From NCBI RefSeq assembly GCF_000237925.1, contig NC_031502.1, positions 2,641,929 through 2,705,928 of the forward strand: a stretch of DNA of 64,000 nucleotides, given 5' to 3'. The notes beneath the pieces are model-generated. The model made no database searches. It saw only the letters and a list, made by a program, of their open reading frames with translations, and was not told the DNA's origin. Positions 47,471 through 59,300 of this stretch are shown here, piece after piece. The stretch is from Schistosoma mansoni (taxonomy: Eukaryota > Platyhelminthes > Trematoda > Strigeidida > Schistosomatidae). Both the position numbers and the translations under genes were made by a program. Positions within the stretch are counted from its first letter, which is position 1. Every line of letters starts with the position of its first letter.

Positions 47471-49639
47471 GAAGGTTTTGTTTACATGGAAGCGCACTCA
47501 CCTTTGCCCCATCTCCTAGAGATAATGTGAATTATTGTTCGAATGTCCGTAGTATCTTTCTCTTGAGCCCTCGTTAACAAAAGATTTATTTTTACTCCTG
47601 ACCTTAGGGTAACCCTCAGTAGTCTTCATAGTTGAGGGTCAAAATCTTCAGTCCTCTTGCTTAGTCTTTTCAATGTCTTGATATGAAATCCTGTATAGCT
47701 GTCTCATTAAATACTGCGGAAAAGTATCCCGACTTTGTTTAAACCATGTGTGTGCCTAATTTTTAGATCAGAGCGCTTTAATTCTACCTTATTACTCTCA
47801 ATGATATACGTTACAACTAGTTTTAAGTGTAGTCTTATTTCGAAACTTTAGTGGTGTATTCTGTTACCGAAAATGGAAGCCTACCAAAGACATGTCAGCC
47901 AAACAAGCTCTGTTAAGTGAGGTGGATTTTCTCTCTCTATTTTTGTGCCTCTGTCCATTGTTTTTTTACCCAGGGTTATTTGGTATGATTATGGTTATCT
48001 GGGTCTTAAGACAGGAATTAAGAGTCTTGGCTGATATCTTGTGGCATTCCACTCTTCGTCTATCTCAAAAGAGGTATCTCTTTCTTACCTTTCGTAATAA
48101 GAAGTCCAGCTCCTGATTCACCTACAATGGTACGTTATTGGACGTCTGTACTTGGATTGCTAGTGCAGCTATCATCAGCTTGTTGATCAGCACCAGAAAG
48201 TCCACTTCCTACTGGATTTGTAATGTTTTATTCAAGCAGCAAAACATATAAAGCTAACGGAAGTTAGATGCCAAACATCTTATGGGAACATTTTCTACGT
48301 CCATCACACTGTATTCCTTCCTGAACAGGGAAGAAACGATTAGGCAGTCAACCATCAGATAAAAATGCTCACGAAATTTACTTCCTATTAAAATACCTTT
48401 ATACAATAAATGTGTAAAATCTGGCGTATCAAAATGATGAAACGACCGAACTCACAAGAACCTGGGGGATTCCGAGAATCGACTAGAATAAATAACCAAC
48501 AAGCGAATTAAAAATTCCAAACTCTGACTGAACATATTAAGGTTCAGGATGATCAAATTATCACTATTAACTTCATTCAGTATTATATTTTTGGTACAAT
48601 ATAGAATTTTCATCATAAAGTATTTCAACAAATGTTCCATCTTTATTTTTCGATCGATCCTGGCAATAAATATTGAGTGATCTCCAGTTAGATGTTAGCA
48701 TTTCGGGCATCGACGTCTGAACAATGTACATTCTTTTCGATGCACGTTGTCTCTGACTATACTTTATTGTGACTTGTATGGCGAAAGGTTACGAACGTTT
48801 CACAAGCGCATCTGGATAGGTTATGCGGTTAAATGATATAATAATATGTTGAAACAAACCAAAATACAGATAACTTGTCGAAACATCTAGATGGCAAGAA
48901 CTGGGACTCAAATTCAAGTCTTATGAAGAGCTCCTTCGATCAGTGAGCCTTTAAACGTTGGAGTACAGGTGTCTCAGAGGTGACCTAATGGTTTACAGCA
49001 TCCGTTTGGACATCCCCTTAGACACCTACTTTAGCTTAGTCTCAATACAAACGTTAAGGGTAACACTTAGAAACTGGAAACATACTACAGCGGGACGAAC
49101 TGTAGACACACCTTCTACCTCATAAGAGCAGTCAATCACTGAATTCCGCTGCCGACTGAGCTAGTCAAAGTGAGTTCCCAGGAGTCCTTTGAGCGAAAAC
49201 TTGTCATATTCTTAAGGACTGAGGACAGTAACTCACTACTATTCACTAGTACTTTTCTTTTTCCTCTTTTATCGTCAATGTGCCCTGGTTCCCACCTGAG
49301 GGCATCGGTGATTCACTGCTACTAGATACGGAAGCCCGTTAAGCAAAAGCTTCTTCTATTCCATCCGGAACCATTCGAACCATTTAGATATTTAAACAAA
49401 CCACCCTTTGATGCTATAAACACACAGAAGTAAGGACTATTCTCAATTTCAAGCGCCACTGTGAAGTGGCCCGCGCATAGCTAGAACATACTTCGTGTAC
49501 TTGGGGAGCATGCACATTAGCGTGAGTTAGGAGATCCGGAAAAGAGAAAAGTGGACAAAAAGTGGGGTCAGTGACAAAGGAAGTACACACGAAACACTTA
49601 CACTTGATAGGAAAGGCACTGGACAGTAGTCGGCAATGA
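47471..49639. other. Probable old transposon sequence, unnamed
   Basis: Short open pieces without recognisable motifs. Its right end may be the 5' UTR of the plus-strand CR1 LINE. Confidence 0.4.
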
Positions 49640-49889
49640 GAGAAGCCTCAAATTAATATGATCCAGCAGTCGAAATAGAAGCCCCGCAATCACAAGGCTC
49701 GGTCGGTTTCTGGCGCGAAACATGACCCGACCTCCCAAGTCGTCGATAACCATCCAGAATCCCATAGTATGCTTGACGCAACTGTGGTCACTATTCCAAC
49801 CAACGTTGACGAATGGGCTCAGGTTGTAAACAAAAAAACGACCTCACGATGTAAAAGGGAATCCTGCCCCCATCAAAGTAGTCGAGAGC

Positions 49890-50287
49890 TCGAAGACTGA
49901 TCACAGCGACAGATCATTCATATTACATAGAATCAAGGAGAGCAAAAGCTCGTTTCGAGCATGACATAGTGTTCATTAAACAGCTACTCAATCAAGTTAT
50001 GCCTCAAAATATCTCCGCAGTCACCTTGCTAAAGGTGTATAGACTGGGTAGCCTTGCGAATTTGAAGCCTAATCACTCCAGACTGCCTAGAGTATTATTC
50101 AAATCTCCAAATGAATGCGATTTAATTTCACAAAATGGACATAAAAAATAAAAGGTTCAGGAGTTTTTCTCCGTAAGGACTTACCGCTGGCGGACCGTGT
50201 AAAAAGACGGGAAGTCGAAAAAGAACTGCAGCTTAGATTAGACGCTTGCGAAAAAGACCTAAAAATTGCAAATTTTCGGGTTGTGAT
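49890..50287 (+). pseudogene. CR1 LINE ORF1 remnant
   Basis: Reads LLKVYRLGSLANLKPNHSRL, then PRVLFKSPNECDLI and, past a stop, GVFLRKDLPLADRVKRREVE. This pattern (LG...KPRPL...F...E...I..D....R) is typical of the nucleic-acid binding C-terminal part of CR1/L1-type ORF1 proteins. Stops in the frame show that it is dead. Confidence 0.6.
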
Positions 50288-51047
50288 GCTTCGACAGAGG
50301 ATGATGCCGAAGCCACTCTGGGTGAAGTACGATGTACAGATTAACTCTCCTAAGCCAGACATAATCTCAGCCACAGAAACTTGGCTGACACAGTTAATAA
50401 CTTGTAGGGAACTTGATTTCGAGGGTTTTACATTAGTAAGCGCCGACAGAATACAAAAGCGTAAAGGAGGGGAAGTAGCTCTATTCATTGGGAATACAAT
50501 TCCATTTTCCATTATGGACAGTATATCCCATGAGATTGGGGCGTGTGAATTAGTTAGTTGCCGCTTGAAACGTAAGGGACAAGAGTTGCTGATTGGTTTG
50601 GTCTATTGCAGTCCAAGCTGTGAGGTAAATGAGGTCCTGTTAGGCAGTCTCAACACTCGGTCACGAAGTGGTCGACGTCTAATCCTAGGGGACTTTAACG
50701 CACCCATGGTAGAATGGGGAAATCTGGGAGATGAATCATCAGATAATTCCTTCCAACATGAACTAGTTGATGCGGTTATCGCATGTGCCATAGTGCAACA
50801 TGTGAAAGAAGCGACTAGGTACGACCCGGGCTCTGAATCATCTTTACAAGATCTTATATTGACTCACTATGAGGATGACGTTGCGAACCTAGATTACATG
50901 CCACCACTAGGTAAAAGTGATCATGCAGTTCTAACCTTTGACTTCCCAATAACTGTCAGTCACGAGCACACGTCAGCTCAACCCAAACTTAACGTCTGGA
51001 AAGCAAACATACAAGACGTCATGCACTCAGCATCGTCAGTAGATTAG
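50283..51047 (+). pseudogene. CR1 LINE endonuclease domain
   Basis: A 254-codon open stretch with endonuclease/exonuclease/phosphatase motifs: PDIISATETWL, a GLVYCSPS strand, LILGDFNAP and, near the end, GKSDHAVLTF (the SDH catalytic motif). These nick target DNA for reverse transcription. The first 20 residues probably belong to the ORF1/ORF2 junction. The frame breaks after 51047, so ORF2 is not whole. Confidence 0.85.
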
Positions 51048-51439
51048 AAAGTAGACTCAGAGTCCTCAATTGAGGTAGCTTCGGACGTATTTCTATATTT
51101 GTACTCAAAAGTTACCGCCCCCAACATCCCTTGAACTAAACCTGGGGGGCCGAGAACTCCCCACTATGGTTAAGGAGGGGGATTCGCATCCTTCTCCTTA
51201 AGAGAAGGAAAATGTGGGGTAGATTTAGGTTACCGGGGACTGATGAGGCGAAATCTCACTATCAAAAAGCTCGGAATGCCTGTGTCTCGACCCTCCGTAT
51301 GTCTAGAAAGCTGTACGAAGAGAAAACTGTTGAGGAATCCACAGAATGTCCCAAACGCTTGTATTCCTTTATAAACCAAAGAACAAAAAGAAGAGGAAAT
51401 ATTCCTGCACTATGAGGAGACAGTACTGTTTCATCGCTA

Positions 51440-52884
51440 GTGGAGGACGACTTTGGCAAAGCTCAAGTATTCTCAAAACCCTATAGCAATGTATATACCA
51501 TGGAAACACCCCTCCCGCCAGTCCACGAAAATCCCCCCACACAAACACTGGACAGCGTGACCATTAAAGAACTCGATATCGTTGGTCTGTTAATTAAGCT
51601 TGACATACGCAAATCCACTGGACCCGATGAACTGCATCCTAGGTTACTAAAGGAATTAGCTAACTATGTTGCAAACCCCTTAAGTATATGTTTTAATCTA
51701 TCTGTGACCCAGGGTCGTTTACCGAAAGACCGGAAGAACGCCGCGATAAATCCTGTCCTCAAAACAGGCACGAAACATAAACCTGAGAATTACCGACCCA
51801 TTAGCCTGACTAGTATGGCTGTTAAAATCTTAGAAAAGATTATTCGAGAAGAGCTGTTTAAGTACTCCGATGAAAACCGGATCCTTTCGGAGAAGCAGCA
51901 TGGTTTTAGAATTAGTTATTCTTGTCTCACTAACTTATTAGTCGCTCGTGAAAGCTGGTGTGCTCTTAAGGAACAAAAGTGTAGACATAGCCTACATCGA
52001 TTTCAGCAAAGCTTTCGACAAAGTTCCGCACAACCGGCTGTTATATGGGCTAAGAAACGTCAGGATTGGAGGAAATCTATTGATGTGGATAAAAGACTTC
52101 CTATTTGGGTGAAAACAAAGAGTACGGGTTAAATTTAAGTTGTCTTGCTGGGAAACTGCTTAGTGGAGTCCCCCAGGGTACAGTTTTAGGGCAAGTGCTA
52201 TTCCTCTTGTACGTAAATGACCTCCCTCGTCTACTATCGTCATCGGTCTTGCTATATGCTGATAATGTCAAGATATGGAGAGCGATACAAAGTAAGGGTG
52301 ATAGCTAAGAACTCCAAAACGACTTGGAGAAATTATCTGAATTATCCCAAACCTGGCAGTCGCTTCCAGGTGTGATGCATATAGGTCATCAAGGTACAGA
52401 TACATACACGATGAATAACACTGAACTACCTATTGTCCAGACACTAAATGACTTGGGAGTCATCTTTAGCCAAGACATAAAGACTACTGCACACTGCCGT
52501 GCAATAGCTGCCAAAGGTTTAAGAACTTTATGGTCAATACTTAGGGCTTTTAGTCATATCGACGCTAAAACCTTTTTGACTTTGTTTACAGCGTTCGTGC
52601 GTCCTCAACTTAAGTACTGCATACAAGAGGCTAGCCCTTGCCTAAAAAAGGACAGTGGGCTTTTGGAAAGGGTTCAGAGAACAGCAAATAAGCTGATTCC
52701 TAGAATAGCGAAGCTCCCGTGTGATGATAGACCGACCAAGTCAAACCTATTCCCGCTGTCATATCGAAGAACCAGAGGAGACTTGATTACAGTTTTAAAA
52801 TTGCTTAGTGATAACTTTGCACCTGATATGCCCTCATTTTTTTTGTCTTCCGAAATAGAGAATTTACGAGGACACTCCAAATAA
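51440..52884 (+). pseudogene. CR1 LINE reverse transcriptase, several frames
   Basis: Three successive open pieces (51440-52132, 52105-52308, 52324-52884). They carry the RT fingers (GPDELHPRLLKELA), GLN/PQG region (SGVPQGTVLG), palm (LLYADNVKIW) and thumb (FVRPQLKYCIQEASP). The catalytic YADD reads YADN, and frameshifts separate the pieces, so it cannot make active enzyme. Confidence 0.85.
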
Positions 52885-53093
52885 GTTCACAAGCCCAGAA
52901 CAAATTACTTGTCAGCTGACTATCAACTTTCACATCGAACCATCAACGAGTGGAATTCATTACCTCAGCGCGTGGTTGAGGCACCATCCATCGACTCTTT
53001 CAAAAGAAAATGGGATCGACTGAGAGACCATCACTGCCAGGACTAACACAGGCCATCAAGCCTCCTGTCCCTTTCAAACTGAAATAAACTAAA
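52885..53093 (+). pseudogene. CR1 LINE C-terminal tail and 3' end
   Basis: Reads HKPRTNYLSADYQLSHRTIN, then EWNSLPQRVVEAPSIDSFK up to TAA at 53046. Tails of the NxWNSLP...APSI..FK type are standard at the end of CR1 ORF2. The 3' UTR is about 50 nt and ends A-rich (CTGAAATAAACTAAA). Confidence 0.75.
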
Positions 53094-53245
53094 AAGCGCG
53101 CTAAAATAGGACCAAGTTAATGTAACATAATAATCCTTAGTAAATGAGACCAATCTCTCCTAAGTTGATTCAGGGATTTAACGGTTTACTGATTTTGTCC
53201 AGAAAATTTGAAATAAGTGCATTGCTCTTTTGTACTTTTGGTTTG

Positions 53246-53277
53246 GCGCCGTATAATTTTTAGGGATACAATTCAAG
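53246..53277 (+). promoter_or_regulatory. Possible 3' splice acceptor upstream of the SAFB-like ATG
   Basis: A pyrimidine/T-rich run ends in TTTTTAG at 53263, 15 nt before the ATG. Schistosomes trans-splice a leader onto a share of their mRNAs, so this may be a leader acceptor or the end of a 5' UTR intron. Only the AG site is seen; the rest is inference. Confidence 0.3.
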
Positions 53278-53391
53278 ATGGAGGGACGTCCAATTTCGGA
53301 TCTTAAAGTTGCTGAGCTTCGTAAAGAGTTAGAGAAGCGCAACAAAGATAAAACCGGCGTTAAACAGGTGTTGCTGGATCGTCTTAAAGAG
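53278..53391 (+). CDS. SAFB-like exon 1 (SAP domain start)
   Basis: Thirty-eight codons from MEGRPISDLKVAELRKELEK to LLDRLKE. This is the first helix and turn of a SAP domain. The frame reads on past the donor to a stop at 53472, but splicing out 31 nt restores a typical SAP end (exon 2). TTTTTAG lies 15 nt before the ATG and could be a trans-splice acceptor. Confidence 0.9.
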
Positions 53392-56300
53392 GTTTTTTCG
53401 CCTAAGCAACCTAGATTTTTAGACTTTAGAAAAGGATGGTCACGATCCTCAAACCTATCGTTTCAGGGATGATAGTGTTAAAACTGACCAGGAAGTATCT
53501 GATCATTCGGTATGTGATCACTTTATTCAAACTTACTTCTTTCTAGCCTGTAAATGGTGATGGACAAGGAGCTGGTAAGTAGTTTCTCCGTGCTCATTCA
53601 TCTGTATGATCACTGCAAATCATTTTGTTTCACTTTCATTTAAAAGTATTGGGTTTAGGAGTAGGATGCTTTTGGTCTCTTAATTCAGCCGACAATATCG
53701 TGGATGTGTTGGACTTATAACTTATACGTAAATGAAAACTGCGATAAAACATTTGACTCGTCAATCTAAGTCATTATGTGCAATGCGAGTACAGCTGTAG
53801 CGAACACTTAGTTTCGACGCTCATGGACTCGAGTCTTTACTTAATCAATTAAGGGGATTGTCAACCTGTAATCTCCATGTCATATGTATTAAACAAATCT
53901 GTCATACTACCTGAAAAAGCCTGACCCTGTGTGCGAAGTCGTAAATGTTGGATGATCTTTACTCTTAGTGAGTTGGTCTGCCTTCTATTCAACTGTGAAT
54001 GGAAATCTGGAGCCGTATTTGATCTAAATATTCAGGATTCTTTCTGAAAAACCCGTCAAATAATTAAAACAATAGAGAACTGTATTTTATGCTGTTATAG
54101 TAAGGATGTTGCAAACAAATGGTTGGTTTTTAGCTTGCTTTAAACCATTACCACCCGAAAAGTCCAATGTTGTTCGTATTCATCACCGCTGTTGCGCAGT
54201 TACTTTGGATTATGCAAGCTGTGATAGGTCAGCATGTATTTTCTCCGGTTCATATTACATTTTGGGGTTAACGACTATGATTAAGTGAGGATTGTAAATT
54301 AATATGCTCATAGTCAAGTTACCGTAAAGTAAAATGTCCCCTGTCTCTTGTCCGGTGACAACTACTGATTCTCCGATAAGTAGGAAGCATCGAACCTACG
54401 CTAATCAAACTAATGGTAATAACTTTCTACTCTTATTCTATTGAAAGAGAAAGTTGGATCCATCACAAAAAGACGTAGTCCGTCAGATGACGTGTTGAGT
54501 GATGAATATATCAGTGAACATTCATTGCAGAAGAAAATTACAGAAGAAACTGTCCCATACGTTGTCCAAGTTGGTGAGCAAGAGGAAGATTTAGATTATG
54601 ATTTGAAATGTGGAAATAATGACGTATCCGAAGTTGCAGGCGATAGCAAAGATATCCAGACCAAAGATGAAGAACTTGGCAAACATGAAAATAAACCAGA
54701 AAGGTTCGTAAAAGTCTGTCGAATGATATGATTATATTTATCCGCTTCTGACACAAGCTGTTTCTTTTTTTAGTGCAGTTACTACTCACCAGATTAGTGG
54801 TATGTTCCATTTGGTTAAGTCATACTTTATGTGTCAGAAAGCTGTAGAAATTTGTGGATAAGTAACTTGCCGAAATTGGTGAAGGCTGCAGATTTAAAGC
54901 AACATTTTAGCAAGGCGGGGAAGGTATGTTTTTTGCCAATCAGGATAGTTTTTCAGGTAGTATCAGCTACTGTGGTTATGAGCACCCGCACACCTGGAGG
55001 TTGCTTTGGATTTATACAGATGGCTTCTGCTGAAGAGGCAGCATCTGCTGCTAGAGCCTATGATTTAACAGAGTTTGGAGGATGCATACTGCGGGTTGAA
55101 GCTACAGAGCGAAAAGCACCGATTCAGTCAAACAAAACAAATGATCGAGTAGCTGGATTAAACAAATCAAAAACTAATATGCCTGATTCTCGGCGGACGG
55201 TATCCAAACCGTTGGTATCTCGAAGACGATATATTGGTATGTCAACATACTTTTGTAATTGTTCATATCATTAGCCAACAGACAGCGACAATTGCGTCGT
55301 GCTGCCATCAGAACTGCTATTTTGAGGGAACAACGGAAAAGGTCTGAATATTTGTCCGCTAATAATCGTCCACATCCCACTAAGAAAACTCCTATCAGAA
55401 GGCCTTTATACCAGTTGACTAGACCAAATTATAGAGTGTCAAAGGATAGTTTGGTGAGTATGCTACAAAATAATACTATTTATGGAGCGATCAGTCTTGT
55501 AGTTGCATTTCGAACGCGTATTATGCAGTGTGTTATGATATCTAATCACCGTTCGCTAACCATAAGAATGTCACGTGGTTTCGTGAAGTTGCTTTTTGTG
55601 TGAAATTGCGATAAGATTTTCATTGGGGATGAAAGCTTCAAAGCCTTAACATAGGTGCTTTATTGGATAGTTCACATGTCCCTGTGAAGTACGAAACCTT
55701 GTTGCAGAGGTAAAGTACTTTTACCAATTTAGTTATTTTGTCGTCACATGTAAGTATTAGAGTTATCATATTTGGAAAATGGCATGTAACAATCCCCAAC
55801 TTTCCAAAAGACCAACTGCACGTTTATCAAAATATATAAAGAAATTTGGGCTATTATCCGACCTTATATATTGGAGAGAAATTCAACAATTTACATCAAT
55901 TCCTCGGAAAAGCATTGAAAACAACTACGTCAAGTTTCTGATGTGTATTTCGTGAAAAATCCCAAGAATCGGAATTAAATAAATTTGTTTGGCTTTTGAT
56001 CCTAAAAAGTGCTGAAGTATTCGTGGGATTTGATTGGTTTTAATTACTTATCTCACTGTTCATGAATGTTTTTGATCTATACATTTTATAGCGTTCACGA
56101 GGCGGTCTGGCCCTTGTATCTAGACATAAAAGTATTTCACAGCGACAAAGCTCTTCACGGATCAAGTAAGTGGATAACTGATCTTGATGTTTCTTGGTAC
56201 TTATTTTAGTAAATAGACAATTTACTAGCCAAAATGAAGATTTTAAGATTTGACTCATCTTGTGGACCTAACATTTTGTCCCCACAGTTAGACTCTCACA

Positions 56301-59300
56301 TTCCGTACAATCGTTCTCTAAATGTTTAGATTCTGTTTAGGTGAACCCTTTACTACTCAAATATTCGTGGTTTTGGATCGACTCCGTTGCTAATTAAATA
56401 ATCCTAGGATTTAGCTACTGCTACTTTGGGCATCTTGTCATAGTTTTATTTTCGGTTAAGGGGTTTTCCCACATACCCTGGTATCAAATTCTCATAGATT
56501 TTAAATTATTTGAATTCCAGTGTTGCAACATACTAAGGGCCTATTTTTAGAAACACGAACATACTGTTCATACTGTTAGGTTGTTGGCAAAACCACCGTT
56601 TTCAAATTGAAACGGTGTATAACCCTCACTAGTCGCTACGTTACTCCATCACTGAGTTTATATTTATATCCTTTGTTATAATAGTACCCAGGTAATTTTT
56701 GAGCCATATACCTACTCAAACTACTCGACTAGCGGAGTCAAGAAGTACACTTGATGTAACGCGCAGGCAATTGTAACTTTGCCCCTAAAAGAACTAAGAA
56801 TTCGAAGTTTCATCAATAAATTCTGACCAGACCGGATCTCTACTTAGTTTTCCCTAATTCACCGAACAGATGTTTCGGTTCTTTCATATCACGGATGTCA
56901 CGAAAAAGTGTAGGATTTTGTAACTTGAAAATAGTAGCAAACCAACTTTTTTCTTATTGTTTAATGATCTCAACATGGGTATGTAATGTTAATCCACAAT
57001 TATAAATTATTTTCGTTTATGATTCTTGACACGGTGCTTCGCGTTCTGAATCTGTCGTGGAGTCATATCAAAATCTTGCAATCGGTCCCAAAAATCCGTG
57101 TAACAAGAGGACGGCATTCTAATTTTAATGCTTATCTTTCCCACCATCGTCTGCATAATGGCATCATCACCAGAGATTGTGGTTGTCCTTGTAAAACGTC
57201 ACAACCACCATTCCCTAGTACATGCAGTATTACAATTTCTCACTCAAACCTAAAATTACCTGATTTTAGTCTTACCACTCCACAACTGACCTACCTTGGT
57301 GGAAAATCAATTAACAAACGTTCCAGTTATTATACCTTATCTGGGTCATTATGTTAACGGCTGCGGTTGGGTTTCAATAACGAACAGTCTTTGGGTGCCA
57401 TAAGTGTATCTAAACGTTTTTTTCTACTTTTTGTTTAGTTACGCGAAGAAATACCAGTTTGGCCCTTGTGAACAGTTTCAGACTTATTAATATACGTGGC
57501 ATCATATTTAGTCTCACAACCTGTTACAACAGTGGAATTTTGCTTTGTCTTGTAATTGATGTAGAACAATTAAATACGTCTAGTTATTCTTAAGAGTAAT
57601 ACTCAACTTCGTATTTTTGTTTGCTCAGTAACCATGCAGTTCTAGAACTTTAGCTCTTCTTGAACGTTTTAGCACCAATCATGGGACGCAATCTCTGTTA
57701 CAAAGAAGATTAAATTATACTATCAATAGAAGGCTGCGTGAGCCGATTCGTGTCCACAAAAGTGCCAGTATTTCACGTCGGTCGTCCAAATCATTTTTGC
57801 CTAGAGTACGCAGAAATCCAAATATATGTCCAGAAAACCATCGAAGCTATCTTTCTCCACCTTCCCGTTTAATTCCCTTGGATACGCTTACTTCAAAACG
57901 AAACCCAACCTTTCGCAGTAATCGTCCTGTAGAAAGAGATTTACGCGAACCGTATCGCCCTGTTTTGCCAGAACGAAAGTACCATCCTCAATCACCTGGT
58001 CGATCACATGAATCAAGTCGGTACTCACGAAACATTCAATCACCAGTCTATTCAGAAAGAAACACGGTGAAGCCAGTATACGACAGTCGTTCTCGTCAAA
58101 GTCACTTGACGACTCGTTCTGAACCTCGGTAAGTCAGCTTTACATCTATTTAAGTGGGAATATTCCTTGAACTTCATTTTCACTTCTGGTTTGATGTTTA
58201 TTTGTAGCACTCCCTAAAATCTATCGAGGATGCAGAAGTATATTTATCTGAGTGAAGTATGTAAGTTATCCTTGTAAAACTTGGATTCTCATTTAAGAGT
58301 TATATTCGTCCTAATAGTTTGAGACTGCACATCAGTCGCATGTGATATACACACTGAAGATAAATAGGTCTACAATACTGTTGTGGTTTGTCTACTAGTG
58401 TAAGTGAAGATTTTCGCATTGAATCAGATTGATTGATTAATTTTACTTAAGATTGTTGTGAAATGTTAGCAAGGTTTTTTTAAGTGTTAAGAATTCAGCC
58501 CAAAAAGCATTTTGAATTCATGGTTAACGATGTCTGTTTTAGACAGGCCAGTATACATTTAGTGTTAATACGGTAATTTAGTAATATACCAAGTACATCT
58601 ACTTACATCGGCTTCAGTTAGGAATTTTTCAAATTTACCTACTGAATTACATGGTTTTTAATAAGGATATTTCGTCTTTTAAAACCGTTTGTGATGTTTA
58701 ACCCAAATTAGTGGTTATTTTTGGTCTGACCCTTTTTCAGCTATTTACATTCATTGTTACTTCAACATCCCGCGAAAACTGATAGAGTTCATGTTATCCG
58801 TAATGTTTGTGGAAGTAGTTATTATGAAGGTGGCTTAAGATTTTATTATTCCCCGGAGTTAATGATCTGAATACAGTGGTGTTATAAGAGATAAAATCAA
58901 TATCATATTAGTAAAAATGGAAAGAATAAATATATGTTGTTCTTTGAATTTCACACTTAATACTCCATAATTCATGATTGTATAGTTCTGATATGACCGT
59001 CGTCATCATTAGCTTTTGGTGCCATTCGATAAGACTGTAAGGACAAAGCGGCCATCTAGTACTTCCAAGTTTTCAATAATGGTCTAACATTGATCACTTC
59101 ATGATCTCAATAAAAACTCAACAATCTCCATAACCCATTACTGATAGCTATAAGCAGTCGTTTTTTAATTAATCAGTTCATCTTTTCCGTCATATTTTCT
59201 AACCCCTAGTAAAATCGTTTTGACTCATACCGTGGGACGACTTATACCCTTACTTACATTTATTATGACCAAAGTATATTTTAACGTTATTCATATAAAA

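Larger units (their letters stand above)
49640..53093 (+). mobile_element. CR1-clade LINE, nearly full but broken
   Basis: A plus-strand non-LTR retrotransposon with an ORF1 remnant, an apurinic-type endonuclease (50283-51047), reverse transcriptase pieces (51440-52884) and a CR1-type C-terminal tail (52885-53041). It ends in an A-rich 3' end near 53093. The RT block has STGPDELHPRLLKELANYVA, NYRPISLTSMAVKILEKII and SGVPQGTVLG in different frames. It resembles the SR1 (CR1-like) family of Schistosoma. The start at about 49640 is a guess. The 3' end lies 185 bp before the SAFB-like ATG, so it borders or overlaps that promoter. Confidence 0.85.

Noticed and set aside
50099-50512. 137-codon minus frame
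   Set aside because: Antisense shadow of the CR1 LINE.
53278-53472. Stand-alone 64-residue SAP protein
   Set aside because: The 31-nt intron with clean ends restores a normal SAP domain and links to the RRM exons.
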